The notes beneath the pieces are model-generated. The model saw nothing but the letters and a program-made list of their open reading frames with translations. It searched no databases and was not told the DNA's origin. Shown one piece after another: positions 1-9,423 of a DNA stretch of 64,000 nt (position 1 is its first letter; every line of letters begins with the position of its first letter). The position numbers and the translations under genes are program-made. The stretch is from Bradyrhizobium sp. WBAH42 (GTDB lineage Bacteria > Pseudomonadota > Alphaproteobacteria > Rhizobiales > Xanthobacteraceae), in NCBI RefSeq assembly GCF_024585265.1, contig NZ_CP036533.1:3233001-3297000 (forward strand), in the 5' to 3' direction.

Positions 1-104
1 GACGGACGTAGGTCGTAGAACGGGTAAAGGCTTGCGAAACCCGTCATACCTCATCCGCGGCTAGAGCCTTGATGGGTTTCGCTTCGCTCTACCCATCGTA
101 CGAG

Positions 105-1628
105 CTAAGGAGCTTCTTGGAGTACAACTGAAGGGTTGTGCTTTGATAGGAAGTATGCGTCACAAAACAGCTTGATGAACGATACTTCCTTCAGTGTCAC
201 GACGAGCCCGGTAAGCTGATCGCGATCGAAGGCACGGCAGAGTTCAGCATAGCGGTCTCTCTCATCCATTTGCGGAAAGAGGCTGTCCAGAAACTTCAAA
301 ATTGCTGGCTCAAATGGGGTGCCCGGTTGCCAGTCGTTGTGCTCGGCCATCATCGCGCGCAGACTTCGGAAAAAATTCCCGAATGACTCAACTTCGCATT
401 GCCAATGCACGTCGTTCAAAGAGAGAAACGTCAGGCCTCCTATGTAAAAGTCTAGGGAATTTTGCGAGCCAGACTGCCTTATTTTAGTAAGTGCTGCGAA
501 AGCTAGGGCGGAACGAGCGAGATCGTCATCGGCCAACGCGCGGTTCTCGCCCCAATCTATTTTGAGGCTGGGTTGCCTTTGGAGTCTTAAGTCTTGATGG
601 TTTTCAAGATCGCGGATCGTTTCGTAGTATCGGTCGATTTGCTCCGGCATTCGCCACCACCAAAACCCCATGGTGCCAATGTTCAGGGCGACTACGAAGC
701 TCCGGGCGACCCCCCATCCAAAATACCACAGCGCCTGCACCGGCACATTATCGCCGAGAATGAAGTCGATGAAGATCTGATCTTTCTTGCCGCTAACAGC
801 TGAAAGTTTTATCCAGCTGGACTTTTTGTTGAAATTAGACAGGACTTTCGGCCTTATGGAATGCGATGCGCAAGTGATCCGCACGCGGAGGCGCCACTTG
901 TCCTTGGTTTTTTCTTCCGGAGCATTTCTGCTGCGCTCTAATTCTCTCTCAGCCGCAAGCCGGCCGTCTTCCAGGGCCTTGTCAAACTGATCTTTGAGCC
1001 ATCGGGCCCATGTGCTCGAGTCCTTCAATTCTGCCAGCTTTTTCATGGAAGCTTTGGAGAATATCTGGTTGCGCTTCTCGGGATCATCGGTCGCGGCCAG
1101 GAACCATGCTTGAAGATCAATTTCCTCTTGCGGGATCTCCTCTCGTGGCTTCTCAGCTTTAGCCAGTTCGATGCCTGCTTCGGCAAGCGAAATGAGTCGC
1201 TCTGCCTCCTCTTCTGCAACCGCTCGGCTGGGAAGGACTAGACTTTCTCCATCGCTATCGACGTGTAGTCCCAGAAGCCGGGTGTCGTGTATGCGTTGAG
1301 CAACGCCAGACATTTCATCGAGGCGTTTCGCCGTTATCTCTCCGGAGAAAAAGCCGCCACCAAAGAAGCACCAGAATAGCTTTTTGACGTGATCCTGCTC
1401 GTGTTTTTTAGGCCACGCAGGTGGAACAGTTGCCATCTTCGACACGGCTTGAACTCCCAACAAAGCTCGACGCCCAATTTCTTCGAGGGCCAAGGCGGCA
1501 AGGTGATAGGCAATATTGGGATGCCCGGCCAGCATCACTACACGTGCGGAGTCGAGAAGGTCGCTGGCGTGGCCAACGCAAGCATCCATTGCTTTCAACA
1601 AAGGTTCATCGCGTGAAAATTTCGTCAT
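105..1628 (-). CDS. AbiV-like HEPN protein, long form (507 aa)
   Basis: The first ~120 residues carry an AbiV/HEPN-like helical signature: an AYHLAALALEEIGRRALLG segment near residue 40, matching the pattern of AbiV abortive-infection proteins in which a small helical protein stops phage development. AbiV proteins are usually about 200 aa. This one has a further ~350 residues with no domain I recognise, including a hydrophobic aromatic stretch around residues 300-325 (ALWYFGWGVARSF, GFWWWRMP) that may touch a membrane. It is a lone gene at the window edge with no partner on this side. Base composition is less GC-rich than the core genes here, which fits acquired DNA. The AbiV family assignment is fairly good; an anti-phage role is inference. 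Confidence 0.6.
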   Translation of the reverse strand: MTKFSRDEPLLKAMDACVGHASDLLDSARVVMLAGHPNIAYHLAALALEEIGRRALLGVQAVSKMATVPPAWPKKHEQDHVKKLFWCFFGGGFFSGEITAKRLDEMSGVAQRIHDTRLLGLHVDSDGESLVLPSRAVAEEEAERLISLAEAGIELAKAEKPREEIPQEEIDLQAWFLAATDDPEKRNQIFSKASMKKLAELKDSSTWARWLKDQFDKALEDGRLAAERELERSRNAPEEKTKDKWRLRVRITCASHSIRPKVLSNFNKKSSWIKLSAVSGKKDQIFIDFILGDNVPVQALWYFGWGVARSFVVALNIGTMGFWWWRMPEQIDRYYETIRDLENHQDLRLQRQPSLKIDWGENRALADDDLARSALAFAALTKIRQSGSQNSLDFYIGGLTFLSLNDVHWQCEVESFGNFFRSLRAMMAEHNDWQPGTPFEPAILKFLDSLFPQMDERDRYAELCRAFDRDQLTGLVVTLKEVSFIKLFCDAYFLSKHNPSVVLQEAP

Positions 1629-2817
1629 TCGCGGCAGCCCTTCTCATTCGGAGCAGCCTCTAATGAGAGGCAAGCCCAATCCTTAGCTGGGTCGTCGATC
1701 TGAGCACGTGCCGATCAAGTACCTTTTCCCCGCACGACGCATAAAGGCAAATGCTGATAGCTTGTGTAGCGTCGCAGGGTCTATCCAGCGGTCCAACGTA
1801 ATCCGCCACCAAGGCGCAAACAAATACTAGGGGCGCATTTTAAACCGCTTTCCGTATGGTCTGTCGCTTCTGAAGTCAGTTGTGCAACCCGACGGGAAGC
1901 TGGGGCATGTTCCGATAAAGCATGTTGTTGGGAAAGCATCGCGCCTTGTGACGATACGGCTCTAGCCTGCTTGATGATGCTCTTCCCCTTAGCAATTTAG
2001 CCTGTTCTGCCAGCGCCCCTTAAACCATCCGTCGGGCAAAACACCCGCCACCCGTCAACCCCGCCCCGCAAAAATATTCCTCTTTACCGAAATTCTGAAA
2101 TCCCGTATACCCCCGCCCATCCCGGCTCATCCTGAGGGGCGATCGCGTCGTCGTCTTGATCGCGAGCCGGGCTTGCGGTGGACGCGGCAGCGTCGGGCGC
2201 GATGGTAGCGGGCAGGGAGGGTAGTCCCCGGTGAGCCCGCGGCCGCGCGCGGACGAACGGCGCTGCTAGGTTCGTCTCGTCTGTAAGTTTCCGGCTTCGT
2301 CGACGGAGCGGGGAATACTGCGGCGAAATGGCGGGCCGTGCGTACGGCAAAACCGTGTGGTCCTGGCCGTCGTTGCTACGGTCAAGCTCTTGCGGATGCG
2401 GCAGTCGCGTCAACCGGCGCGGGTGCCGGTGAATTCCGCAAGGCGCGAGGGAGGCCAGAGGGAACTCGGCTCCCGGGAGAGCGCGGCATAAGCCGTCCGA
2501 CCATCGCGCAGGGAAGGCCGAGTGATCGGCACCACCTGTATGCTGCTGTGCGGTTTTCTGCGTGTGCATTTTGCGCAGCAGACCGCGGGTGCGATGTCGG
2601 CACCCGGCCTTCCCTGTGCCCTCTTGGCTTTCAGAGGGACGAAACATCTGGCAAAGCTCGGGCGAAATCAGCCGCGAGGCTGCGAAGGCGTGTCTGCGAT
2701 GAAAAGCGCGTGGTGGCGGCCGCACTCGGGAAGCAAGCGACCGGTTCTGTGATCACCATCACAGGCGTGGCCGCCTTCCCCTGTCTATACTGCCGGTTCG
2801 GAAGCAGGGTGGCGACC
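1629..2817. other. Gene-free stretch containing dispersed repeats
   Basis: No convincing gene lies between the AbiV-like gene and the caspase gene. The left 400 bp show nothing recognisable. From about 2029 there is the reverse complement of GTTTTGCCCGACGG, which recurs near 61783, and from 2087 a dispersed repeat begins. A long minus-strand frame across the repeat (2084-2725) is composed like a non-coding frame and I treat it as spurious. Confidence 0.6.
2087..2706. repeat. Dispersed repeat, long copy with ~470 bp interior
   Basis: The left arm (about 2088-2135) has the words GAAATT, CGTATA, CCATCCCGGCTCATC and TGAGGGGC. The right arm (about 2608-2704) has CCTTCCCTGTGCCCTC, GGCTTTCAGAGGG, AAAGCTCGGGCGAAA and CGCGAGG. 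The same arms are directly joined in the short copy at 4571-4714, so this copy holds ~470 bp of extra interior. I recognise the family from Bradyrhizobium genomes, where spurious proteins are often called inside it. Confidence 0.7.
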
Positions 2818-4530
2818 ATGCGGAATCGGATTGCACTGGTTTTCAGTTTCTTTTTTTTCACTTTTCTGGCAGCCGCTGATGTTGCGGCCGCAGACGACCG
2901 GACAATCTGCGCGCAGCGCGGCGATGAAGACCGCATCGCCGCGTGTTCGCGGCTGATCGCAAAGAGCGGCGGGCGCGACGCCTTGGCGTTCGACAATCGC
3001 GGTGCCGAATATGGCGACAAGGGCGATTACGATCGCGCAATCTCCGATTTCAGCGAGGCCATCCGCATCGATCCGAAATACGCGCTTGCCTGGCAGCATC
3101 GCGGCGCCGCCCTGCTTCGCCGGAACGAGGTGGATCGGGCCATCGCCGACCTGACCGCCTCGATCCGGCTCGATGCAAACAATCTGAACGCCTTGAACGA
3201 CCGCGGCATGGCCTATGCCGCTGCAGGTGATTCCGAGCGCGCGCTTTCGGATTACAATGCAGCGATCCGCATCAATCCGAGGTTCAAGTTCGCCTACTTC
3301 AATCGAGGGCGGCTCTATGCCGGCAAGGGCGACCACACCCGGGCGATCGCCGAATACTCCGAGGTCATTCGCATTGACCCGACCTACGGTTATGCGTTCA
3401 ACAATCGCGGACTGTCCTATCAGCACACCGGCCAGTCCGAGCGTGCCGTGGCCGATTTCAGCGAGGCGATCCGGCTTTTGCCGAGAACGACGCTGGCCTA
3501 CAACAACCGCGGCGACATCTATCTCCTTCAGGGCAGGTACGATCAAGCCCTCGCCGATTTCAACGAGTCGCTGCGCAATGATCCGCAACATCAGAGCGCG
3601 CTGGTAAACCGCGGAATGGTGTTCGAGAAGCTGGGCGAGGTCGCAAGGGCCCGCGCCGACTTCAACGCAGCTCTGGCTGCCCCGCAGAAGTACGACAGCG
3701 CGAAATGGTCGATGGACAAGGCACGCGAACGCCTCGCCGCGCTGGACGATACGTCCATCAAGACCGTTCCCGCCACCACCACGTCGGTCATCGCGCTGCC
3801 GGGACCATCAAGCAGAAATGACAGGCGCATCGCGCTCGTGGTCGGAAACTCCGCTTATGAGAATGTCGCAGCGCTCGCCAATCCGGCGCGCGATGCGGCG
3901 CTCGTCGCCGAAACGCTCAAGCTCACCGGATTCGATTCCGTCACGCTGCTGACCGATCTGCGCAAGGATGCGTTGACCGCGGCGCTGCGCGACTTTGCAA
4001 GGCAGGCGGAAATCGCCGACTGGGCGATGGTATATTACGCCGGTCACGGCATGGAGGTCGGCGGCGTCAACTATCTGATCCCGATCGACGCGAAGATCGC
4101 CTCCGACCGCGACGTCAGCTTCGAAGCCGTGGCGCTGGACCAGGTGTTGAACGCGGCGGAACGCGCCAAGCGGCTGCGCCTCATCGTCCTCGATGCCTGC
4201 CGCGACAATCCCTTCGCCAACCAGATGAAGCGCACCATGACGCTGGCGTCGCGTTCGGTGTCGCGCGGCCTTGCGGCGATCGAGCCCGAGGCGGGCACGC
4301 TGGTGGTGTATGCTGCCAAGGACGGAGAGATGGCGCTCGACGGAGTGGGCAGGAACAGCCCGTTCGCCACGGCGTTCGTCGACAATATGCGCAAGCCCGG
4401 TCTCGAGGTGCGCCGGTTGTTCGACGTCGTGCGTGACGACGTCATGGAGGCGACCAATCGTGCACAAAAGCCGTTCAGCTACGGATCGGTGTCGGGCCGG
4501 CAGGATTTTTACTTCGTTGCCGGGAAATGA
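2818..4530 (+). CDS. Exported TPR-caspase (peptidase C14) protein
   Basis: A 570-aa protein with an N-terminal signal-like segment (hydrophobic FSFFFFTFLAAADVAAA). About six to seven TPR repeats follow at roughly residues 50-290, with repeated patterns such as AIRIDPKYALAW and AIRINPRFKFAY. The last ~240 residues form a caspase-like C14 domain. The His of YYAGHG (residue 410) and the Cys of LDACRDNPF (residue 461) form the expected catalytic dyad, so it is probably an active cysteine protease. ATG at 2818 is chosen because it begins the signal-like segment; the frame is open far upstream, but only through the dispersed repeat. The TPR array probably binds a partner. Substrate and trigger cannot be read from the sequence. 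Confidence 0.85.
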   Translation: MRNRIALVFSFFFFTFLAAADVAAADDRTICAQRGDEDRIAACSRLIAKSGGRDALAFDNRGAEYGDKGDYDRAISDFSEAIRIDPKYALAWQHRGAALLRRNEVDRAIADLTASIRLDANNLNALNDRGMAYAAAGDSERALSDYNAAIRINPRFKFAYFNRGRLYAGKGDHTRAIAEYSEVIRIDPTYGYAFNNRGLSYQHTGQSERAVADFSEAIRLLPRTTLAYNNRGDIYLLQGRYDQALADFNESLRNDPQHQSALVNRGMVFEKLGEVARARADFNAALAAPQKYDSAKWSMDKARERLAALDDTSIKTVPATTTSVIALPGPSSRNDRRIALVVGNSAYENVAALANPARDAALVAETLKLTGFDSVTLLTDLRKDALTAALRDFARQAEIADWAMVYYAGHGMEVGGVNYLIPIDAKIASDRDVSFEAVALDQVLNAAERAKRLRLIVLDACRDNPFANQMKRTMTLASRSVSRGLAAIEPEAGTLVVYAAKDGEMALDGVGRNSPFATAFVDNMRKPGLEVRRLFDVVRDDVMEATNRAQKPFSYGSVSGRQDFYFVAGK

Positions 4531-4570
4531 GACGCAAGGCTTCGGCTGTCGCGCGGGCCGAAATTCCCGG

Positions 4571-4714
4571 TATTGAGCCGAAATTCGGAAATGTCGTATA
4601 AACCGGCCCATCCCGGCTCATCTGAGGGGCCTTCCCTGTGCCCTCCTGGCTTTCAGAGGGTGGAGTGACGAAGCAAAGCTCGGGCGAAAGTCGTCGCGAG
4701 GATGCGAAACCGTG
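4571..4714. repeat. Dispersed repeat, short copy
   Basis: Same arms as the repeat at 2087-2706 with the interior absent: CCATCCCGGCTCATC, then TGAGGGGC directly joined to CTTCCCTGTGCCCTCC, then GGCTTTCAGAGGG and AAAGCTCGGGCGAAA. Together the two copies bracket the caspase gene in direct orientation. Confidence 0.7.
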
Positions 4715-4829
4715 TCGCAATCAGCCGGCGACCTCACGCGGCGTGCGAGGGTGGAACTGGGCCGACTGGAACTCGTGGGCGCGTCGGCCGTTGCTTGGCC
4801 GCGGCAATTGCAAGCGAGTAGGAGAGTAC

Positions 4830-6335
4830 GTGAACCGACGCCAGCTTGTTCAAGGGTCGGCAGCGCTGCCGGCGCTGCTGCTTGCTTCCCGACGCAGTCT
4901 GGCCGCCCCTTCGGATGACATGTTCGGGCCGTCCACCGTGAGGGACCTGGCGCGGAGGTTGGCGAGCAAGCCGTACGAGGCGCCGGACGAGAAGCTGCCG
5001 AGTGGATTGAAGGACCTGGACTACGATCAGTATCGTTCGATCCGCTTTTTGCCCGAGCGCGCGCTCTGGCGCGGCAAGAATCTTCCGTTCGAGGCGCAGT
5101 TCTTCCACCGCGGCTTCTTTTACAAGAACAGGGTCAACATCTTCGAGGTCGCGGACGGAAAGGCGTCCGAGCTCAAGTACCGCAAGGCGGACTTCTCCTT
5201 TGGCGAGAAGGTCCCGGCGTTCGAGGACATCGATCTCGGGTTCGCAGGCTTCCGCATCCACGCGCCGATGAACCGTCCCGACTATTACGACGAGGTCTGC
5301 GTCTTCCTGGGGGCGAGCTACTTCCGCGCGGTGGCCAAGGGGCAGACCTACGGCCTTTCTGCCAGGGGGCTCTCGATCGATACGGGCGAAGCCAAGGGCG
5401 AGGAATTTCCGCTCTTCAAGACGTTCTGGCTCGAGCGGCCGGCGCCGGGTGCGACCTCGTTGGTGATTCATGCCCTGCTCGACAGCAAGAGCTGCGCCGC
5501 GAGCTATCGGTTCACGGTGCGGCCCGGTGAGACGACGGTCTTCGACGTCGAAATGTCGGTCTACCCGCGCGTCGAGATGCCGCGGGCCGGTCTCGCGCCC
5601 ATGACCAGCATGTTCTTCTATGGTCCGAACGACCGCAACGACATCGACGATTTCCGCCCCTCAGTCCACGATTCCGATGGCCTTGGGATCTTCAATGGGA
5701 AGGGCGAGAGCCTGTGGCGGCCGCTCAGCAATCCCCGCGATCTCCAGATCAGCACCTTCCAGGATCTCAATCCGCGTGGCTTCGGGCTGATGCAGCGGGA
5801 GAGAAACTTCTTCGCCTACCAGGACATCGAATCCAGCTTCGAAAAACGCCCAAGTCTCTGGATGGAGCCGATCGGGGATTGGGGCGAGGGCGGGGTCGTG
5901 CTGTTCGAGATCCCGACCAAGGAGGAGGTCCACGACAACATCGCCGCATTCTGGCGACCGAAAAACCCGCTGCAGGCCAAGGGCGAACACAACTACACCT
6001 ATCGGCTGCATTGGGGGCCGGATAGCCCGAAGCCGCATTCGCTCGCCAGATTCACGCGAAGCGGGATCGGGGCGAGGGGTGAGGACGCGCGCCTGTTCGT
6101 GCTCGATCTGCTCGGCGACAACCTCAAGGGCATCGATCCTGCCGATGTCAAAGGCGTGGTGACGGCGGAGAAGTCCGAAGTGAAGAACATCGTCACGCAG
6201 CCCAATCCCCACACAGGTGGGTGGCGGCTCAGCTTCCAGTGCCAGGTGAAAAGCGAGCCGATCGAGCTGCGGGCGTTCCTGGCCCAAGGCGACAGGCCCT
6301 TGTCGGAAATCTGGGTCTACCGATGGGCGCCCTGA
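4830..6335 (+). CDS. opgG: Periplasmic glucan biosynthesis protein, MdoG/OpgG family
   Basis: A 501-aa protein of the MdoG/OpgG family, close to the usual ~510 aa. It acts in the periplasm on beta-glucan backbones of osmoregulated periplasmic glucans. A GTG start at 4830 with AGGAGAG just upstream gives an N-terminus NRRQLVQGSAALPALLLA, a twin-arginine signal as in OpgD relatives. The early conserved block LKDLDYDQYRSIRFLPERALW is typical of the family. The next gene, opgH, starts 13 bp before this stop, so the two are translationally coupled. OpgG versus OpgD cannot be settled by eye; pairing with opgH favours the OpgG role. Confidence 0.93.
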   Translation: MNRRQLVQGSAALPALLLASRRSLAAPSDDMFGPSTVRDLARRLASKPYEAPDEKLPSGLKDLDYDQYRSIRFLPERALWRGKNLPFEAQFFHRGFFYKNRVNIFEVADGKASELKYRKADFSFGEKVPAFEDIDLGFAGFRIHAPMNRPDYYDEVCVFLGASYFRAVAKGQTYGLSARGLSIDTGEAKGEEFPLFKTFWLERPAPGATSLVIHALLDSKSCAASYRFTVRPGETTVFDVEMSVYPRVEMPRAGLAPMTSMFFYGPNDRNDIDDFRPSVHDSDGLGIFNGKGESLWRPLSNPRDLQISTFQDLNPRGFGLMQRERNFFAYQDIESSFEKRPSLWMEPIGDWGEGGVVLFEIPTKEEVHDNIAAFWRPKNPLQAKGEHNYTYRLHWGPDSPKPHSLARFTRSGIGARGEDARLFVLDLLGDNLKGIDPADVKGVVTAEKSEVKNIVTQPNPHTGGWRLSFQCQVKSEPIELRAFLAQGDRPLSEIWVYRWAP

Positions 6336-8443
6336 GCACGGCACCGCGGCCGATGGCCGGCGATATCGCGACCCAGCGCCTGCTGCCGGGCGAGTCCCCC
6401 CTTCCGATGGCTCCCGGCGACCTCGGAAAAAACCAGGTCGCCCACCGCATTCCTGCGCCGGTTGCCCCCGCGATGGCTTGGCGGCGCGGCCTCATCGTCG
6501 TCTCGACGGCGGCGCTCACGGCGGCCGGCGGATATGAGATGTATCGCGTGCTGCAGGTCGGCGGCGTCACCGTCCTTGAAGCCATGGTGCTGGCGCTCTT
6601 CCTGGTCCTGCTCGCCTGGGTCGCCTTCTCGTTCGCCTCCGCGCTGGCCGGCTTCTTCGTGCTGCTCGTCCATCGTCCGGGCGCCTTCGCGCCGGACGCG
6701 GAGCTGCCTGCGATCGCAAGCCGCACCGCCATGCTGCTTCCCACCTACAACGAAGACCCGCACCGATTGACGGCGCGGCTCCGTGCGATCATCGAATCCC
6801 TGGAGACGACCTCGCAAGGAAAGCTGTTCGACTGGTACGTTCTGAGCGACAGCACCGATCCGGACATCTGGGTCGCCGAAGAAAAAGCGCTCCTCGCGCT
6901 GCGACAGGCGGTGGGGACGCCACGGCTGTACTATCGACACCGAGGCGAGAATACGGCGCGCAAAGCCGGGAACATCTCCGAGTGGATCACGCGGTTCGGC
7001 GGCGCGTACGATTTCATGATCGTGCTCGATGCCGACAGTCTCATGAGCGGGCAGACCATCGTCCGACTGGTCCACGCCATGGAAAGCAATCCGAGCGCCG
7101 GGCTCGTTCAGACGCTCCCCATGGTCGTCAACGCGCGAAGCCTGTTCAGCCGGGTCCAGCAATTCGCGGGCCGCCTGTACGGACCGTTGATCGCCGCCGG
7201 CGTCGCCTGGTGGCACGGCTCCGAAGGCAATTACTGGGGCCACAACGCGATCATCCGCGTGAAGGCGTTCGCGGAATCGGCCGCGCTGCCGCAGCTGCGC
7301 GGGCGCAAGCCATTCGGCGGGCACATCCTCAGCCACGATTTCGTCGAAGCTGCGCTGATGCGGCGCGCGGGGTGGGGCATCTACATGCTGCCGACGCTCG
7401 GCGGAAGCTACGAAGAGGTGCCGCCCTCGCTGCTCGATTTCGCAGCGCGCGACCGACGCTGGTGCCAGGGCAATCTTCAGCATCTGGCTGTCGTGCCGGC
7501 GCGGGGTCTCCACTGGGTGTCGCGCCTGCACTTCATGGTGGGGATAGGGGCATATCTGACGGCACCGCTCTGGCTGCTGTTCCTCTTGCTGGGCATGCTG
7601 ATCTCGTTGCAGGCCCGCTTCGTGCGGCCGGAGTATTTTCCGAAGGGTTTCTCGTTGTTTCCGACGTGGCCCGCCCAGGATCCCGTGCTCGCCATCTGGG
7701 TGTTCGTCGCCACGATGGGTCTGCTGCTGTTGCCGAAGCTGCTCAGCCTCGTCCTCGTTTGGATGCGGGGCTCGGCGAGACGCCAGTTCGGCGGCGCGTT
7801 GCGAGCCTCGGCCGGAGTTCTCGCAGAGATCATCGTATCCGCGCTGATGGCGCCGGTGATGATGATCTTTCAGTCGATCGCGGTGGTCGAGATTCTGGCC
7901 GGCCGCGATGCCGGCTGGCAGACGCAAAGGCGCGACGACGGCACGGTGGAGCGCCGCGAACTCTATCGGAAGTACGGCATTCCAACCATGTGCGGCGTCG
8001 CGATGGCCGCAAGCGCCTACGCCGTTTCGCTGCCCCTGCTGCTTTGGATGTCGCCGGTCATCGTTGGATTGCTGTTCGCCGTTCCCATAGGCGCGCTGAC
8101 CGCCATGCCCGTCTCCGGAAGATTGTTTGTCACTCCCGAAGAGCGAGAGCCGCCTCCCGTGCTGCGGCGAGCGAACGAAGTGAGCGCGTCGGCGGACGCA
8201 GGGGGCAACCCCGCGTTGCTGGAGCTGCGCCAAGACCCCGCGCTCCTGGCCTTCCACCTCGCTCAGCTGCCGCCGCCTCGCCCCACCAGGCCCGACACGG
8301 TCGACGCCAACCTGGCGGTCGGACGTGCCAAGATCGATGCCAGCGAGACTTTCGAGGAGGCCGCAGAGCATCTGTCCTCGCGGGAGATCTTCTCGATCTT
8401 GAACGACGGTTCGGCGCTCTCGACCGTGTTGCAGAAGCCATGA
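6323..8443 (+). CDS. opgH: Glucan biosynthesis glucosyltransferase OpgH
   Basis: A 706-aa inner-membrane family 2 glycosyltransferase that polymerises UDP-glucose into the linear backbone of periplasmic glucans. Two N-terminal membrane segments (about residues 50-110) precede the catalytic domain, which shows LPTYNED, the DxD-type LDADS, the HDFVEA block and RDRRWCQGNLQH (QxxRW-like). Several more membrane segments follow (about 410-600), and the C-terminal tail is proline-rich. It is shorter than enterobacterial OpgH (about 850 aa), mainly at the N-terminus. ATG 6323 overlaps the opgG stop by 13 bp. The frame is open farther upstream inside opgG, but that part is out-of-frame opgG sequence. 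Confidence 0.93.
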   Translation: MGALSTAPRPMAGDIATQRLLPGESPLPMAPGDLGKNQVAHRIPAPVAPAMAWRRGLIVVSTAALTAAGGYEMYRVLQVGGVTVLEAMVLALFLVLLAWVAFSFASALAGFFVLLVHRPGAFAPDAELPAIASRTAMLLPTYNEDPHRLTARLRAIIESLETTSQGKLFDWYVLSDSTDPDIWVAEEKALLALRQAVGTPRLYYRHRGENTARKAGNISEWITRFGGAYDFMIVLDADSLMSGQTIVRLVHAMESNPSAGLVQTLPMVVNARSLFSRVQQFAGRLYGPLIAAGVAWWHGSEGNYWGHNAIIRVKAFAESAALPQLRGRKPFGGHILSHDFVEAALMRRAGWGIYMLPTLGGSYEEVPPSLLDFAARDRRWCQGNLQHLAVVPARGLHWVSRLHFMVGIGAYLTAPLWLLFLLLGMLISLQARFVRPEYFPKGFSLFPTWPAQDPVLAIWVFVATMGLLLLPKLLSLVLVWMRGSARRQFGGALRASAGVLAEIIVSALMAPVMMIFQSIAVVEILAGRDAGWQTQRRDDGTVERRELYRKYGIPTMCGVAMAASAYAVSLPLLLWMSPVIVGLLFAVPIGALTAMPVSGRLFVTPEEREPPPVLRRANEVSASADAGGNPALLELRQDPALLAFHLAQLPPPRPTRPDTVDANLAVGRAKIDASETFEEAAEHLSSREIFSILNDGSALSTVLQKP

Positions 8444-8651
8444 GGTTTCGGCCTGCCGGGCGCGCCCATCGGCGAGCGGCGAGCATTGGGCATGGAGCCC
8501 TTGCTTCGATGGGGCTGCCCTGCAGCGCCGCCCGCCTTTCCGCGACCGCGCTGGACTATTGCGGACGCCTTCGAGGTGATGTTGATGCTCCGCCCCACGG
8601 AACCGGCGAGCTTGGTTCGCTGTTTGCATCCGGGAAGTACGGTGAACCGCG

Positions 8652-8960
8652 ATGAAATGGATGCTGGTGGTTCTGGTCGGCGGCGTGACGCCGGTCAACA
8701 CAGACCTGGTGTTTGACAAGTTCGCCGATTGCCTTTCGGCGGAAGAGCAGATGCGCAAGCACTATGCTGACGCTTTCGAGGCTTGGGACAAGTGGGCGGC
8801 AGTGAACATCGAGCGGCGTCGCGACTATTCCAAAGCCCGGGAGGCGCAAGCCAAGCGCTTGTTGAGCAATGTTGGAACGTGCGTGCCTCATGGTGACGGC
8901 GCCGTCGTGAAGCCGGAGGCCAGCCCTTCACCGACGCCTTCACCCAAGCCCAGCCCATGA
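8652..8960 (+). CDS. Small hypothetical protein with Pro-rich tail
   Basis: A 102-aa protein with a short hydrophobic start (MKWMLVVLVGG), a cysteine pair (CLSAEEQ and NVGTCVP), a charged helical middle and a repetitive PSPTPSPKPSP tail. Small proteins beginning like this and continuing 'LVFDxxxDCLxAEEQMR' recur in Bradyrhizobium from memory, so it is probably real and exported. No function is known to me. It lies 208 bp after opgH; nothing was recognised in between. Confidence 0.55.
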   Translation: MKWMLVVLVGGVTPVNTDLVFDKFADCLSAEEQMRKHYADAFEAWDKWAAVNIERRRDYSKAREAQAKRLLSNVGTCVPHGDGAVVKPEASPSPTPSPKPSP

Positions 8961-9423
8961 CGAGCAAACGAAGCGACTGCGAGCATGCTGCGGGGCTGGC
9001 TCGGATGCCGAGGCCGCTTCGACGCAAGCCTGCGCGCACGCCGTGGCATCCGCGCGGCCAGGAGGACGGGGGTCCTGCTGGATTGGCGAGCAAGAGTCTA
9101 TGCCAGGCAGCTGTCGCCTGATGCACCCGGTTCGACAACTCGGCCGTTCTGACATCTTTTGACTCAACATGCCGACGCGCAGAAACGTTCAGTCACACAC
9201 GGCCCAATTTGGATCCAGGTGCCCGGATAACGAGCGCGGGTCCGGAGAAGGGCGGCGCTCGATTTCATCAAGATCGCACGTTCGTCGGGTGGTTCAGCTT
9301 TGCAAGAGCGGAAAGCGGGGTCTGCCGCGTCGAAGGGCCTGATGTTCGCGCTGCGGTGCGCGGTGTGCAGCTGACCAATGGACGAAGCCTGGAGCGACGA
9401 TCAATGGTCTAGAAGGAGCGCAG
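8961..9423. other. Gene-free stretch, 463 bp
   Basis: Nothing recognisable except a strong ribosome-binding site (AAGGAG, about 9412-9417) at its right end for the next gene. Short open frames here have no recognisable features. Confidence 0.5.

Noticed and set aside
2084..2725. Long minus-strand open frame (213 codons) across the dispersed repeat
   Set aside because: It lies wholly inside a noncoding repeat family, lacks domain-like sequence, and its composition (Arg, Pro, Ala, His, Ser) is that of a GC-rich non-coding frame.
6317..8758. 813-codon minus-strand frame opposite opgH
   Set aside because: Its residues are the Arg/Gln/His/Asp/Gly mix typical of antisense frames in GC-rich genes, while the plus strand encodes a clear OpgH.
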